Shown: positions 1 through 9,760 of the stretch, in pieces | How positions within the stretch are numbered: position 1 is the stretch's first letter | Layout of the letters: each line of letters opens with the position of its first letter | Source: Conidiobolus incongruus B7586 | Taxonomy: Eukaryota > Entomophthoromycota > Entomophthoromycetes > Entomophthorales > Conidiobolaceae | Reading direction: 5' to 3' | Length of the DNA: 18,214 nt | Assembly (NCBI GenBank): GCA_000697335.1 | Contig: JNEM01015936.1 | Span: forward strand, 1 to 18,214 | Notes under the pieces: model-generated | The model's database searches: none | Seen by the model: only the letters and a program-made list of their open reading frames with translations | What the model was told of the DNA's origin: nothing | Made by a program: the position numbers and the translations under genes

Positions 1-789
1 TAATTAATATTTATTTTAAATATATTATTTAAATAGAATTTTTAAATATAATCATTTTAATCTACCCTAATATTTTTTTTGATATTATTAGACTATATAA
101 CAAAATATGAAATTTATAAATAATTTAATATCAAGCCTTTTTAGTTATAATTTCATTAGTTTTATTTATTTATAATTATTTTAGTTATTTTATAAGCTTA
201 ATTAAATTTTTAGATATTTAATCTATTTTTTATTCATTATTTAATATTTAGATTTAAAAAATATTATATATATATATGAATAATATTAAATTTGAATTTT
301 TCAAATTATTCTTTAAATGAAATAAAAATATGATTTTTAATATAATTTTCTATTATATTACTAAAATAATTAACAATTCATAATAAATATTAAAATTTTG
401 TAAATTTTATAATAATATAGATTTTGGTTTTAAAATCATGAATTTACCAAAATATAATATACTTTGAATAGGTATTATTTCTATAAACTGAATACCATTC
501 TTAAATAATTTAAAAAAAATATATATTTAAGATTTAATAAAATCATTATAAAAAATTATTAAAGCTTATTTTCTAGTACTAGTATTGTTAAATTCAATAA
601 TAAACTTATAAATAAAGATATTATGATGATAAAATAATTATAATTATATATATATTTTAATAAAATTAATTTTCATATATATTTTATAATTTTTATTTTT
701 AAAACTAATAATTTGATTGAAAAATTAGATAAGAAAAAATTTACCATTTTGTTCTATTATATCTGATATTTTAATATATACATTGTATT
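1..789. other. A/T-rich gene-free stretch
   Basis: Almost pure A/T sequence with frequent stops in all frames and no recognisable gene. It holds a short alternating AT run at about 265-277. If the neighbouring GH31 relic once continued toward its C-terminal end, that part would lie here, but I see no surviving similarity below about position 780. Confidence 0.7.
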
Positions 790-1545
790 ATGTATATGTT
801 CTATAGATTTTGTTACTTCCTAAAAAGATATAACCAATATCTCTTGTAACTCATTCTTGACTTAACAAACCAGAACAATAGATAATAGGAGTATGGAAAC
901 AGATATTTTCCTAATTGCGATATTGATATTCAGTTTATATAATAGCTTACTTTGGGGATTCCGCCTAGCCCTCAACTAGCTAAATAAAAACTCTAGCATC
1001 AATATTATTAATATGTTTTTATACTTTCAAGCATGCATTTAAGGGTTACTAATATCCTGGATTAATCCAAATGATATCCTGCTTACTAATAGACACTCCA
1101 TTTACCTACTTTAGTGATCTGATTGTTGAGATGAGATTCAGTACAAATATTACATATAGCAATGCAATCAAAAAGGGCTTTAATAATTTCTCCCAAAATA
1201 GTGTAACCATAGTTATAACTATTATTGATTAACAGCCAATTGACAAGAGTATTATTATTGACATAGTCTTAAGCTACTTTAGTAATATTAATCATGATAA
1301 CCTTTTAAGAAAGACCACTGGCAGTTATATATTAAAAAGCAGCATCCCTTATTCCTTATCTGTATAAGGATATAAAAGGGCCATCAATAAGGTTAAAGTA
1401 ATTATTTTAAATAATCTTCAAATTGAGGCTTTTAATATCAATAGAATTCAGATCTCTGAATCTTCTAAGCTTTAACCTTTATTTTTGAAGTCATAAAAAC
1501 AGGAACAAAAAATTCCCCTGAAAACTTAACTCTTGGTATTCAAAC
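790..1545 (-). pseudogene. Eroded relic of a GH31 glycosidase gene (middle part)
   Basis: This stretch is clearly GC-richer than its flanks and has no long open frame, but it aligns with the intact GH31 gene at 16518-18214 in the same strand sense. The best anchors are 888-911 against 17470-17494 (GGAGTATGGAAAC versus GGAATATGGAAAC, then ATATTTTCC in both) and 968-1000 against about 17548-17582, which share the 10-mer CTCTAGCATC. Read on the minus strand, the part around 1300-1170 gives TKVA-stop-DYV, then NWLLINN, NYGYTILGE and later CTES. The intact protein has TKVAQGYV, GWMLVND, GCGYTRLGE and WTESD at the same spacing. The relic spans roughly the region from PGRYSF to just past the acid/base motif; the ends are fuzzy. 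It lacks any usable frame, so it is a dead paralogue. It is more decayed than the copy at 13601-15728. Confidence 0.85.
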
Positions 1546-2866
1546 ATAATGTATTGAGTTTGAAGTTATTATATTTATTCTATGTAAAAACTATAATAAG
1601 CTTGGTTTTTTTTAATATAAAATCCAAAATTCATTAAATTAATACTGAAAAAGTAAAAAATATTAACTTTTCAAATTTTACGAATTTCACTGAAATCAAA
1701 CTATATGATAATTAAATACTTAATAACACTTTAGAAATTCATAACAAGTCCAACAGGGATTTTTAAAAATTTTAAAATTTATATTGAAATATTATTAAAG
1801 CTAGTAACTCTTTGTACATGTTTTAAAAATTCAATCAAATTATGTATAGGCCAGTTACAAATGAAATCTAGTAATTATTAAAGGTTAAAATTAATTTAAT
1901 ATCTTTACTTTCAGATTATAAAACATATAAAATAAATTCCCAATATTATTTTATTTATCATACTAAAATCTATAATTTTTTGCTTAGTTAATTTTTAAAT
2001 GATCTCAATTGCTACTCAGGAAATTATTTTTGCACAAATTATTATTTAAATTAAATATGACCAAAATAATTATTCGTATATTATTCACTCAGTCATTTAT
2101 ATAACATATTCAATTTTTATAAGTTCTTAATATATACACATTTAACCGTTTCAGTTTTTAAACGTCTATATATTATTCAAATAATCACTCTCAATATCGA
2201 AATTTTGATTTTTCAATGTTTCTCTTCTTTCTATGAATAAAATTTAGACTATCAAATGATATTATAGTATTTTTGAAACAAATGTTGCTTTCTTTATTTC
2301 AATACTTATTTAAGTTTTAGCAATTGTGAGGTAGATAATATATACAAAAATAATGTATTAGCTCATTCAACATAAAAATTTCACATATTTTTTCAACAAA
2401 TTTGGGATAAATTAACATTGAAAATAATTTAATCATGGCAAGTTGTAAATCTCTTGTGATACTTTTCCAATTTCGGATTCACATTAGTTGATTAATTAAA
2501 ATAGGAATGACATATTTGAAACAATTAAAAATAATTTGTTATTTTATTTTCAATTTTAATATTTTATTACTAATTGAACGTGTTTTATTCATTTAATTAA
2601 ATACAGAATTTTCAATTGTTTAGTTACTTCAACTTAAAAAATATTTAATCCATAAGTTTTCCATTTTAATATCAAAACTAAGGTACATCACATGTTTCAA
2701 AGTAAATTTTCATATGAATTTTAATTTTGTCTAATTTTCAGGGATTATTTAAGGTATAAATAATGAATACCAAGTCATTATCCCAATAATTTTTAAATCT
2801 GTTTAAATAATTAAAGAAATTTATATATTTTATAAATTATTTTATCCTTTTCAATAATATTATAAA
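1546..2866. other. A/T-rich intergenic region upstream of the MCAD gene
   Basis: No gene is visible on either strand. The proximal part must contain the MCAD promoter, but the A/T-rich background makes TATA-like strings meaningless here, so no element is assigned. I see no further GH31 similarity above about 1545. Confidence 0.6.
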
Positions 2867-4111
2867 ATGCTATTAACGAAAAATTTAAGAGTATTTTCTA
2901 ACCTTAGTAAAAGTAAACTAATTACCAGAGCTTTCTCTAACTCCTCGATCCGTAATAACGGTGTATCCTTCAATCTTAGCGAAGACCAACTCGCATATCA
3001 AGAGCTCGCTAGGAAGTTTGCAGCCGAAGAAATCATTCCCAAGGCGGCTTATCACGACCAGACTGGAGAGTATCCTACCGAAATTATTAAGAAGGCATGG
3101 GAGTTGGGATTAGTTAATACTCACATTCCCCAGGAGTATGGTGGTTTGGGACTTGGTGTATTTGACGGTGCTCTCATCAGTGAGGAGTTGGCATATGGGT
3201 GCTCCGGGATCCAGACCGCTATTGAAGCTAACGGGCTCGCGGAAGCTCCCGTAATTTTAGCTGGTAATGACTTCCAAAAGAAGAAGTATCTTGGGAGAAT
3301 GACTGAAGAGCCCTTAATGGCTGCTTATGGTGTCACCGAGCCGGGCGCTGGGTCTGATGTCGCTGGCCTTGGTACGACAGCTGTGAAGAAGGGTGACAAA
3401 TGGGTCATTAATGGTCAGAAAATGTGGATTACTAATGGTGGTAAGGCTAACTGGTACTTTGTGTTGGCTAAGACTGATGCTAACGCTGACACTGGTAAGG
3501 CTTTCACTGGTTTTATTGTAGATGCAGACACTCCAGGTATTCAAGTTGGAAGAAAAGAAATTAACATGGGCCAGAGAGCTAGTGATACTCGCGGTATTAC
3601 CTTCGAGGAGGTCGAAGTCCCTGAAGAGAATGTCTTGGGTGAAGTTGGCAAAGGTTTTAAGATTGCTATGGGCGCTTTCGACACTACTCGTCCTTTAGTT
3701 GCCTCAGCTGCCGTAGGCCTTGCTAAGCGTGCTATGGATGAGGCTGCCAAATACGCGCTTGAAAGAAAAACCATGGGCAAACCTATCATCCAGCATCAAG
3801 CTATCGCCTTCATGCTTGCAGAAATGGCCATGGGTATCGAAGCCTCACGCCTCCTAGTTTGGAAAGCTGCGGCATTCCGCGACGCCGGCAAGCCCAACAC
3901 CTACTTCGCCTCAGCGGCCAAAGCCATGGCCAGTGAAGTGGCCAACAAGGCAGCAGCCGACGCAGTTCAAATCTTTGGAGGTAACGGATTCAATACTGAG
4001 TATCCCGTTGAAAAATTAATGAGAGATGCCAAAATCTTCCAGATCTACGAAGGTACAAGTCAAATTCAAAGATTGATCATTAGTAGATTATTGATGAATC
4101 AATATAAATAA
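2867..4111 (+). CDS. ACADM: Medium-chain acyl-CoA dehydrogenase, mitochondrial
   Basis: Intronless gene for a 414-residue flavoenzyme that catalyses the first step of mitochondrial beta-oxidation: FAD-dependent alpha,beta-dehydrogenation of medium-chain acyl-CoA, with electrons passed to ETF. The length matches animal MCAD precursors (about 421). Residues 1-30 are rich in Ser, Leu, Lys and Arg without acidic residues, a typical mitochondrial presequence; cleavage near RAF|SNSS (21-27) is plausible. The first family signature is [13 protein letters not shown] (155-167), the FAD-contact motif is KMWITNGG (185-192), and the second signature runs 368-387. The catalytic base is Glu395 in [10 protein letters not shown], the position used in MCAD and SCAD rather than the shifted site of isovaleryl-CoA and long-chain enzymes. 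Segments such as [14 protein letters not shown] and [20 protein letters not shown] are very close to animal MCAD as remembered. The ATG at 2867 is the only start that includes the presequence. AATAAA at 4117-4122 follows the stop closely, but such strings are common in this background. Confidence 0.96.
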   Translation: MLLTKNLRVFSNLSKSKLITRAFSNSSIRNNGVSFNLSEDQLAYQELARKFAAEEIIPKAAYHDQTGEYPTEIIKKAWELGLVNTHIPQEYGGLGLGVFDGALISEELAYGCSGIQTAIEANGLAEAPVILAGNDFQKKKYLGRMTEEPLMAAYGVTEPGAGSDVAGLGTTAVKKGDKWVINGQKMWITNGGKANWYFVLAKTDANADTGKAFTGFIVDADTPGIQVGRKEINMGQRASDTRGITFEEVEVPEENVLGEVGKGFKIAMGAFDTTRPLVASAAVGLAKRAMDEAAKYALERKTMGKPIIQHQAIAFMLAEMAMGIEASRLLVWKAAAFRDAGKPNTYFASAAKAMASEVANKAAADAVQIFGGNGFNTEYPVEKLMRDAKIFQIYEGTSQIQRLIISRLLMNQYK

Positions 4112-4357
4112 TTAGTAATAAATATCCATATTTGTAGTTCATTATTAAATCTAGTTAGTTTAATAAATTTAAATGATATCTTTCAAGGTCAGAATAAATA
4201 CATATATATTCAGTTAATTTTATATAATTTGAGCTAAAGAATATTATATTTAAAAATACCTATAGATAGAATATAAATATTAAAATAATAAATAATTGAA
4301 GAAATAAAATATTGAACTAATATTTAAAAAAAAATTTTACACCAAGATTAATAATAA
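4112..4357. other. A/T-rich spacer between MCAD and tRNA-Pro
   Basis: Short A/T-rich spacer that holds the 3' flank of the MCAD gene and, at its right end, the downstream flank of the minus-strand tRNA gene. No other feature is visible. Confidence 0.6.
4326..4334 (-). terminator. RNA polymerase III T-run terminator of tRNA-Pro
   Basis: Nine consecutive A on the plus strand read as nine T on the minus strand, starting 23 nt past the 3' end of the tRNA. A run of four or more T is the standard Pol III stop signal; this is the first such run after the tRNA. Confidence 0.75.
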
Positions 4358-4429
4358 GGGCTCGACTGGGAATCGAACCCAGGACCTCTCCCACCCTAAG
4401 GGAGAATTATACCACTAAACCATCGAGCC
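4358..4429 (-). tRNA. tRNA-Pro (anticodon AGG)
   Basis: A 72-nt cloverleaf without an intron. The acceptor stem GGCTCGA pairs perfectly with TCGAGCC, followed by discriminator C at 4358; placing the end at 4429 puts the conserved T at position 8. The anticodon arm is CTCCC-TTAGGGT-GGGAG, giving AGG (plus-strand 4395-4397), which is read as inosine-GG to decode CCU, CCC and CCA. The T arm is CTGGG-TTCGATT-CCCAG. The internal Pol III promoter is visible: A box TGGTTTAGTGG and B box GGTTCGATTCC. The sequence closely resembles eukaryotic nuclear tRNA-Pro(AGG), which marks the DNA as nuclear rather than mitochondrial. CCA is not encoded, as expected. Confidence 0.96.
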
Positions 4430-4777
4430 CTACAAATCAAATGAATTAAATTTGTAATAAATTAATTCTTTACCTTTCTATTTAAATTTTTTTAATCTCA
4501 ACAAATTCCATCATTTAATCTATTACATATTCATAATTTTTTAATCGTTTTATATTTCAAGTATAAAATTTAATCTTAGTTGAATTAATTTTGAAATATA
4601 ATTTTAATTAAATATAAACCAATTTAATTTTTTTAATTTATTAATAATAAACAAATCTTTGATATCAATCATTGGTCGTATTATCATTACAATAATAAGG
4701 TTAATTTTACTCATGATCCCCAAAAATTCACAATAATAAGGTACTCTAAATAATATGGCACATCGAATACAATCGAA
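4430..4777. other. A/T-rich spacer with a small direct repeat
   Basis: Gene-free spacer between the tRNA 5' side and the 3' end of the coiled-coil gene. It holds two copies of the 13-mer ACAATAATAAGGT, at 4689-4701 and 4730-4742, inside the probable 3' untranslated region of the minus-strand gene. No function is assigned. Confidence 0.55.
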
Positions 4778-6292
4778 TTAAGAAGCTTCTTCAGGTTTAG
4801 CAGGAGATGATGAATTCTTTTTAAATGGTGATTTAAAGTTAAAGAAGATAGAACTTGTGCCAGATACAGAGACTGATTTAGATCGTCGGGGGTGTCTCGA
4901 TGCAGTGTTAGGGGATGTTTGAGGTTTAGTGGTGGGCGATCTTTGGGGCAATTCGAAGGATACTTTGCTGTTCTGGTTGGCGCCGGGCGATAATAAGGAT
5001 TGGGATGGTGCCGGTTTGGTTTCCACGGGTTTTTTCTCTTCATCGTCCTGGTTAGAAATGGATAGGGCTTCCGCGAGGACGGGATTAGACATGATACGTC
5101 CAAGGATTTTGGAAATATACAGGGCGAGCGCTTTGTTCTCATCTTTGAGTTTTTTGTTCTCTTCGTTAGCCTGCTTGAGCTCTGCTTTAGTCTTGCCGTC
5201 GTCGGGACTTGATTCAACATTGTTGGCTGATCCGTTGGTATTTGACGAATCGCCAAAGTCGCCGCCCAAAGCAGCTGCTAATGTTGAACCACCACCATTC
5301 AGTTGAATACTGAGAGCATCGCCTAAAGTCTGCTGGCCACTACCAGAGAATTCATCCTGCTCCTCATGCAAGTAAGATTCCATATTGAACTGGCCGGTCA
5401 ATGTGCGATCTCGCAACAAAAGCTGATAAGACTCATTGTCCTCTTGCAAGGATCTGTTAGCGAGCTTCAATTGGGTAATTTCTTGCCTTAAAGTCTCCTC
5501 AACCTGACGAGCACGTCGATTCTGGTCGCCCAAAGCGGTAATCTCCTGCTGCAACTTACTCATTGTCGCCTTCAATTCGCTGATCTCCTTCAACTGAATA
5601 CGAATAGTCTTATTGGCCAATTTATTCTCATGAGCCAAAGTAGCTTGAGTTTTCGTGTCTGGAGTATCGTCATCACCGAATATTGGTGGAACTTGATTCA
5701 CCACGCTCAAACTCACAGCACGCAAACGCGACTTTGGAGCGGGTGCTTCACTAGTTTTAGAGCTATTGATTTGAATATTCAGATCACGAATTTGGTCCCT
5801 CAACTGAATTTCTTTATTGAACCAATTCAATTTATCATTATCGAATTGTTTTGACTATCCATTTAAATAAATAAAAATAAATAAAAATGAAAAGAATAAA
5901 AATACCTCTCTAGCGATTTTAGTTTCCAATTCTCTATTAGTCTTTAACAAGTTCTGATTTTCCTTTTTTAAATTATCTTTTTCAGCTTCGAGCTGAGCTA
6001 ATTGCGTTTCCAAGTTAGTTTGGTTTAATAATAACTCTTCCAACTCTTGAGTAATCAAACCGTGTTTCTATATCATATTAGATACTAATAATTACGAAGT
6101 ATGAATATAGATTACCCTTTTATAAAATTCACTCTCTTGAATTAAGTCAGAGTTTTTGCTGGTTAAATTTTCTAATTTTAAGTGTAACTAAATAAAAATA
6201 TTAATAAAGAATTAATATGGATAATTATAAACGATTACTTCTTGCTCTGTCATCGATTCAAAATTTAAGGTTTGAGAAGTTGAAGACATCAT
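4778..6292 (-). CDS. Coiled-coil protein of unknown function, four exons
   Basis: Spliced gene, complement(join(4778..5854,5906..6067,6116..6187,6239..6292)), giving 454 residues. The frame is kept across three short phase-0 introns. The start chosen is the first of two adjacent ATGs (MMSSTSQ); the stop is TAA at 4778. Residues about 10-125 form a long heptad-rich coiled coil, 168-245 a second, and about 316-345 a third that runs into KALALYISKILGR. The linkers (126-165, 255-315) are rich in Ser, Gly, Asn and Asp and look disordered. The tail (about 395-454) is basic and rich in Ser and Pro, with SP motifs that could be phosphorylated. No signal peptide or membrane segment is visible, so it is probably cytoplasmic. 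The segments ANKTIRIQ, NESYQLLL and ENKALALYISKIL recall uncharacterised fungal coiled-coil proteins; that is from memory and not a family assignment. It could be a cytoskeletal or septation-related scaffold, but nothing in the sequence proves it. Confidence 0.85.
5855..5905 (-). other. Intron 3 of the coiled-coil gene
   Basis: A 51-nt phase-0 intron, donor GAG|GTATTT, acceptor GGATAG|TCA. Reading through it keeps an open frame until its last codon, TAG, so retention would end the protein after a hydrophobic run. Splicing joins KIARE to SKQFDND and restores the coiled coil. Confidence 0.8.
6068..6115 (-). other. Intron 2 of the coiled-coil gene
   Basis: A 48-nt phase-0 intron, donor AGG|GTAATC, acceptor ATATAG|AAA, with a likely branch site CTAAT about 15 nt before the acceptor. 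It joins FYKR to KHGLITQ. Confidence 0.8.
6188..6238 (-). other. Intron 1 of the coiled-coil gene
   Basis: A 51-nt phase-0 intron, donor GAA|GTAATC, acceptor TTTAG|TTA. It joins SMTEQE to LHLKLEN. The donor GTAATC is the same as in intron 2, which supports both calls. Confidence 0.8.
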
Positions 6293-9200
6293 GATGAATA
6301 AACTTATTTATATTTTATTTACAAACAAAATTGACAGTGTAGAATAATATCAGTTTTTAATATTGAATTAATTAATACTAATTTTATAATTGTGTTGATT
6401 GAATAAGAAATAGAGAATAGAGAAATACACAATATTTAAAAAAAATCTGAATTGAATAATATTTTATGTTAAATGTACTTGATGATTGCATTTATTTGGT
6501 TACACACTATCATTTGCTCAATTAACCCCTATCTCAACCAATCAAATACCTGGGGTTAACGGAGGATATCTTTAAGGTAATTTTATAGATTGTTAGGGCC
6601 TAAAATTAGGTTAATCACATATGAGCCCATGTATTGGTGACCTCTCTATAGGTTTTTAATTTTACAATGAATAGAGGCGGTTTGGGTTTGAAATCGCATA
6701 TTTCATCAAGGTGCTCTGCATAATTCTTTAATGTTTGTAGTTTGAAAAAATTTGTATTAGATTTCACAATGGCTATTATATTGATTTTGTGTAATGAATG
6801 GGAATGAAAAATGCTAATTTTGGGATTTTATAAAAATTTATAATGAGGTTTTATTCAAGAATATACGAGTTATCAATACATTAACTAATTTGTTTTGATA
6901 TAAATTCTTAATATTTGGCGTTTTAAGTTTAAAATGTTTGAATATATCAATAAATTATCCTGCATTCTAATTTTTTCAATTGAGTTTACTACCAGTTTAT
7001 TAAAAGTATAGATTTTTGATTTTATATAAAAGTGGATATATTAAAACCTTAATGATTTAATAAAGTGTACGTTCAAAAATTTTACGAATCTTAGTTTATT
7101 CTATATTATTTAAAACAAAATCGGATAAATTCTCAATATATCAAATTGATATCATTTTTATTTATATATTAGAACAAAAAATAGTGTGATAAATTTATGC
7201 TATGAATATATAATGTTAAACATTAAAATTTTTAACCCTTACCAATGAATATCAATATAGTTACATATATGCTAGATAAATTTGAAAAATTATAATGTTT
7301 TGCTCTATGAATAAATTTCAACTTATGAGTATATAGAAATTATTGTAGTTGCTATAATATATATATACATTAATTATTTTCTATTATGTAAATTCAACAA
7401 TTTATATTAATTTCAAGGTTAGAAAATTATCAATATAATTTTCTAATGACTCTTCCACAATGTATATATTACATAAAAATAGCAATACTTAGTTAATGAT
7501 GGAATCAATTTTAATGTTAATATGATGAGTTATACTACTATGACATTTGAAGTTGTAGCTTATTATATCTTTCCAAACCTAATAAATTGATATATGTATA
7601 AATTCACTGATGAAACAGAGAGATAAAGAGTTTTTTGTTCTATAAATATTCCAACTAAGACATTTTTTGAAAATTCTTAATACTCAATTTCATTTTTAAT
7701 TCAAATAGACCAATTCATTTATTGATTTATTTTTTATTATAAAATTCCATTTTGAATATGCTAATACATATATATCAATATTCATAGTATTATAATTTAA
7801 AATGTTCAAGTTTAAAAATATTCTTTTAATTTAAATAATTTTAAATGGATAATCCAAAACCTCAATAATTCGACATCAAATATCATAATAATCAAAGTCT
7901 GAATCTAATATAAAACTTCATTCTCAATTCCTTCTTTCATTTTGGTTAATAATATATTCAACACAATAATTATATATATTGTTGATTGCTTATTTATATA
8001 GCCTGTGTTATTAAAGTTTTTATCTAACATAATGTAACTTATATTTTGCAAATCTATCTCAATTTCATCCATTGTGAATAATCATGTTCATACAATTTCA
8101 CTATTATTAATTACAATATATATTGAATTGTTAAACTTTAAAATCTTTTAATACAAGTTGATTGTTTGTGTCATTGAATTAATTGTGAAAATTAGAAATG
8201 GTTATAAAATTTAATCAAACCTAGAAAATAATTAGCATATAAGTTTTAAAAATTGTCATTGAATACAGCTTAAGTCATTAATTATATGATTTATTGAATA
8301 CTTCTGTAAGTTAAATTTGCAAATTTGATAATAGTATATACAATTTGAATATCATCGAGAAAATCAAGAAATAAACTATACTTAATTCAATATTTTTATA
8401 ATCACGTTTAAACTATATACATTGAATATTGTATTACTCCAACTGTTTGTTTAATATTTATACTATATAAATATTCCATTTTATACTAGTGTGATTTTAA
8501 TAATTGACCATTTTCAACTTGGTACACTTAAATGAATCATTAGTGTGAGTCTAATTCAGTCTTTAATAAATTTTAATTGATATACATATATTTACAACAC
8601 ATTATTTTTCATTTGGTCATAATTATGAAATCACTAAAATCATATAAAACTGATAATACTATAAAATATTTTATATATTGTATCATCTATATATAAAATG
8701 ATTTTATTATATTAATCATATAAATTAAATTTAAATCTAATGATTAAAAATTTATAACCCTTGGAATAAGTATTTGTTATAAATTTAAGTACTAAGTGAT
8801 TTATATTTTGAATTCAGTATTAATTGATATTATTGAAAATTATGCTAATATTATAGCTGACAAAATAATCTTTGAAATTAAGAAATTAATTTTATAAGTC
8901 AATGAATTTGGTTTAATATATAGTATATTTTTATCAATTAATTGATATATATAATAAATTCATATCTAAAATACTTGTGGAATAATATGTTCAAATCAAT
9001 TCAGTTCTATTATTGCAATTTTATAACTATTCCATTTTAAAATATAATATTATTTTTAACATGTTACTTGAGGTTATGAATTCAGATAAGTAAGACTTTA
9101 AAAATGAGTATTATTTAATTTGAAAATATCAAAATTTTGAAATTAATTAATCAAAGAAAGTTCAATATTTTAAAAATAAGTTAAAATTTGAATTAAATTT

Positions 9201-9500
9201 TAAAGAAATAAATATTATTAAATATTATTAAAGTTATTTAGAAGTGTGAGTATTATAATCTTAACTAACTTGTTAACCTTATTATATGAAACAATATCAT
9301 TAAATTGTGAAATTTTAATATAACAAGTAATTAGATATTAAATAATACTTGATGAGAATAGCATAAAACAAAGTAATTAATTATTAATTTATACATTAGT
9401 TTTGTTTTATTTAAAAAAAACATATTATTGTATATATTATATAAAATTATGAGATTTATTATTCAAAAATATTTATAATTAATTTATAAAATTAAAAATT
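6293..9500. other. A/T-rich gene desert, left part
   Basis: No coding region, RNA gene or repeat array is supported here. The first 450 bases are the upstream region of the coiled-coil gene and include a GC-richer patch (about 6480-6730). Beyond about 6740 the sequence is A/T-rich but still contains scattered C and G, with very few CpG. Confidence 0.6.
6522..6559. promoter_or_regulatory. Inverted repeat enclosing a CCAAT box
   Basis: TTAACCCC (6522-6529) and GGGGTTAA (6552-6559) are perfect 8-bp inverted arms with a 22-nt loop that contains CCAAT (6538-6542). The site lies about 230-270 bp upstream of the coiled-coil gene's start codon, inside the only GC-richer patch of that flank. A promoter element for that gene is the simplest reading; a small structured RNA is possible but no family is recognised. 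Confidence 0.3.
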
Positions 9501-9760
9501 TTATTTCTTTAAATAACCCTCTCGGATACATTCGGAAGTCATTTATCCCCCTTGAAAAAGCTGTTTTAATTTTGGCTTTATAAAATTTCTTAATGACTGA
9601 AGTATTTTAAGAATCCGAATCGAATTAAATTCACCAGGATTCAAGCCAGGTGTATATAGTGCAAGATGTAAAATAATAGAATATTCTGTAATATATCATT
9701 TTCACTCTTTTGATGAAGAAGGTTTGTATTTATATTTCACGATAATGAAGATTTAAGTTC
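9501..9760 (-). pseudogene. Probable relic of a DDE transposase (IS630/Tc1-mariner type), C-terminal part
   Basis: A locally GC-richer patch that, read on the minus strand in one frame from about 9760 to 9501, gives the end of a DDE-type transposase. The order is a IIV...PSSSKE segment at the usual place of IVMDN..FHKSKE, then YSIILHLALYTPGLNPGEF (compare LFLPPYSPDLNPIEF, with the third catalytic Glu kept), then RILKILQSLRNF, and finally MTSECIREGYLKK-stop. The last part resembles the ITPE-x-x-x-x-F-F-K-x-x-GY end of this superfamily. The spacing between LNP and the C-terminal motif, about 34 residues, is normal. Three in-frame stops lie inside, and the DN pair before the Ser-rich segment is lost, so it is dead. 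I could not find the N-terminal part or terminal inverted repeats. The call rests on motif order only and could be chance in A/T-rich DNA. Confidence 0.45.

Noticed and set aside
3314-3789. Open frames on the minus strand inside the MCAD gene
   Set aside because: They lie opposite a strongly conserved coding frame, resemble no family, and are explained by the codon composition of the real gene.
4929-5306. A 125-codon plus-strand open frame within the coiled-coil gene
   Set aside because: It is the antisense of a low-complexity, Ser- and Lys-rich coding exon; its sequence shows no domain, and the minus-strand frame has consistent introns and heptads.
6480-6600. Possible C/D-box snoRNA starting at TGATGA (about 6480)
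   Set aside because: The C box lacks the leading purine and no CTGA D box or terminal stem is found at suitable distance.
6667-6723. A 18-residue open frame (MNRGGLGLKSHISSRCSA) in the GC-richer patch
   Set aside because: Too short to separate from chance, no matching downstream exon, and the only nearby GT...AG pair would give a 30-nt intron.
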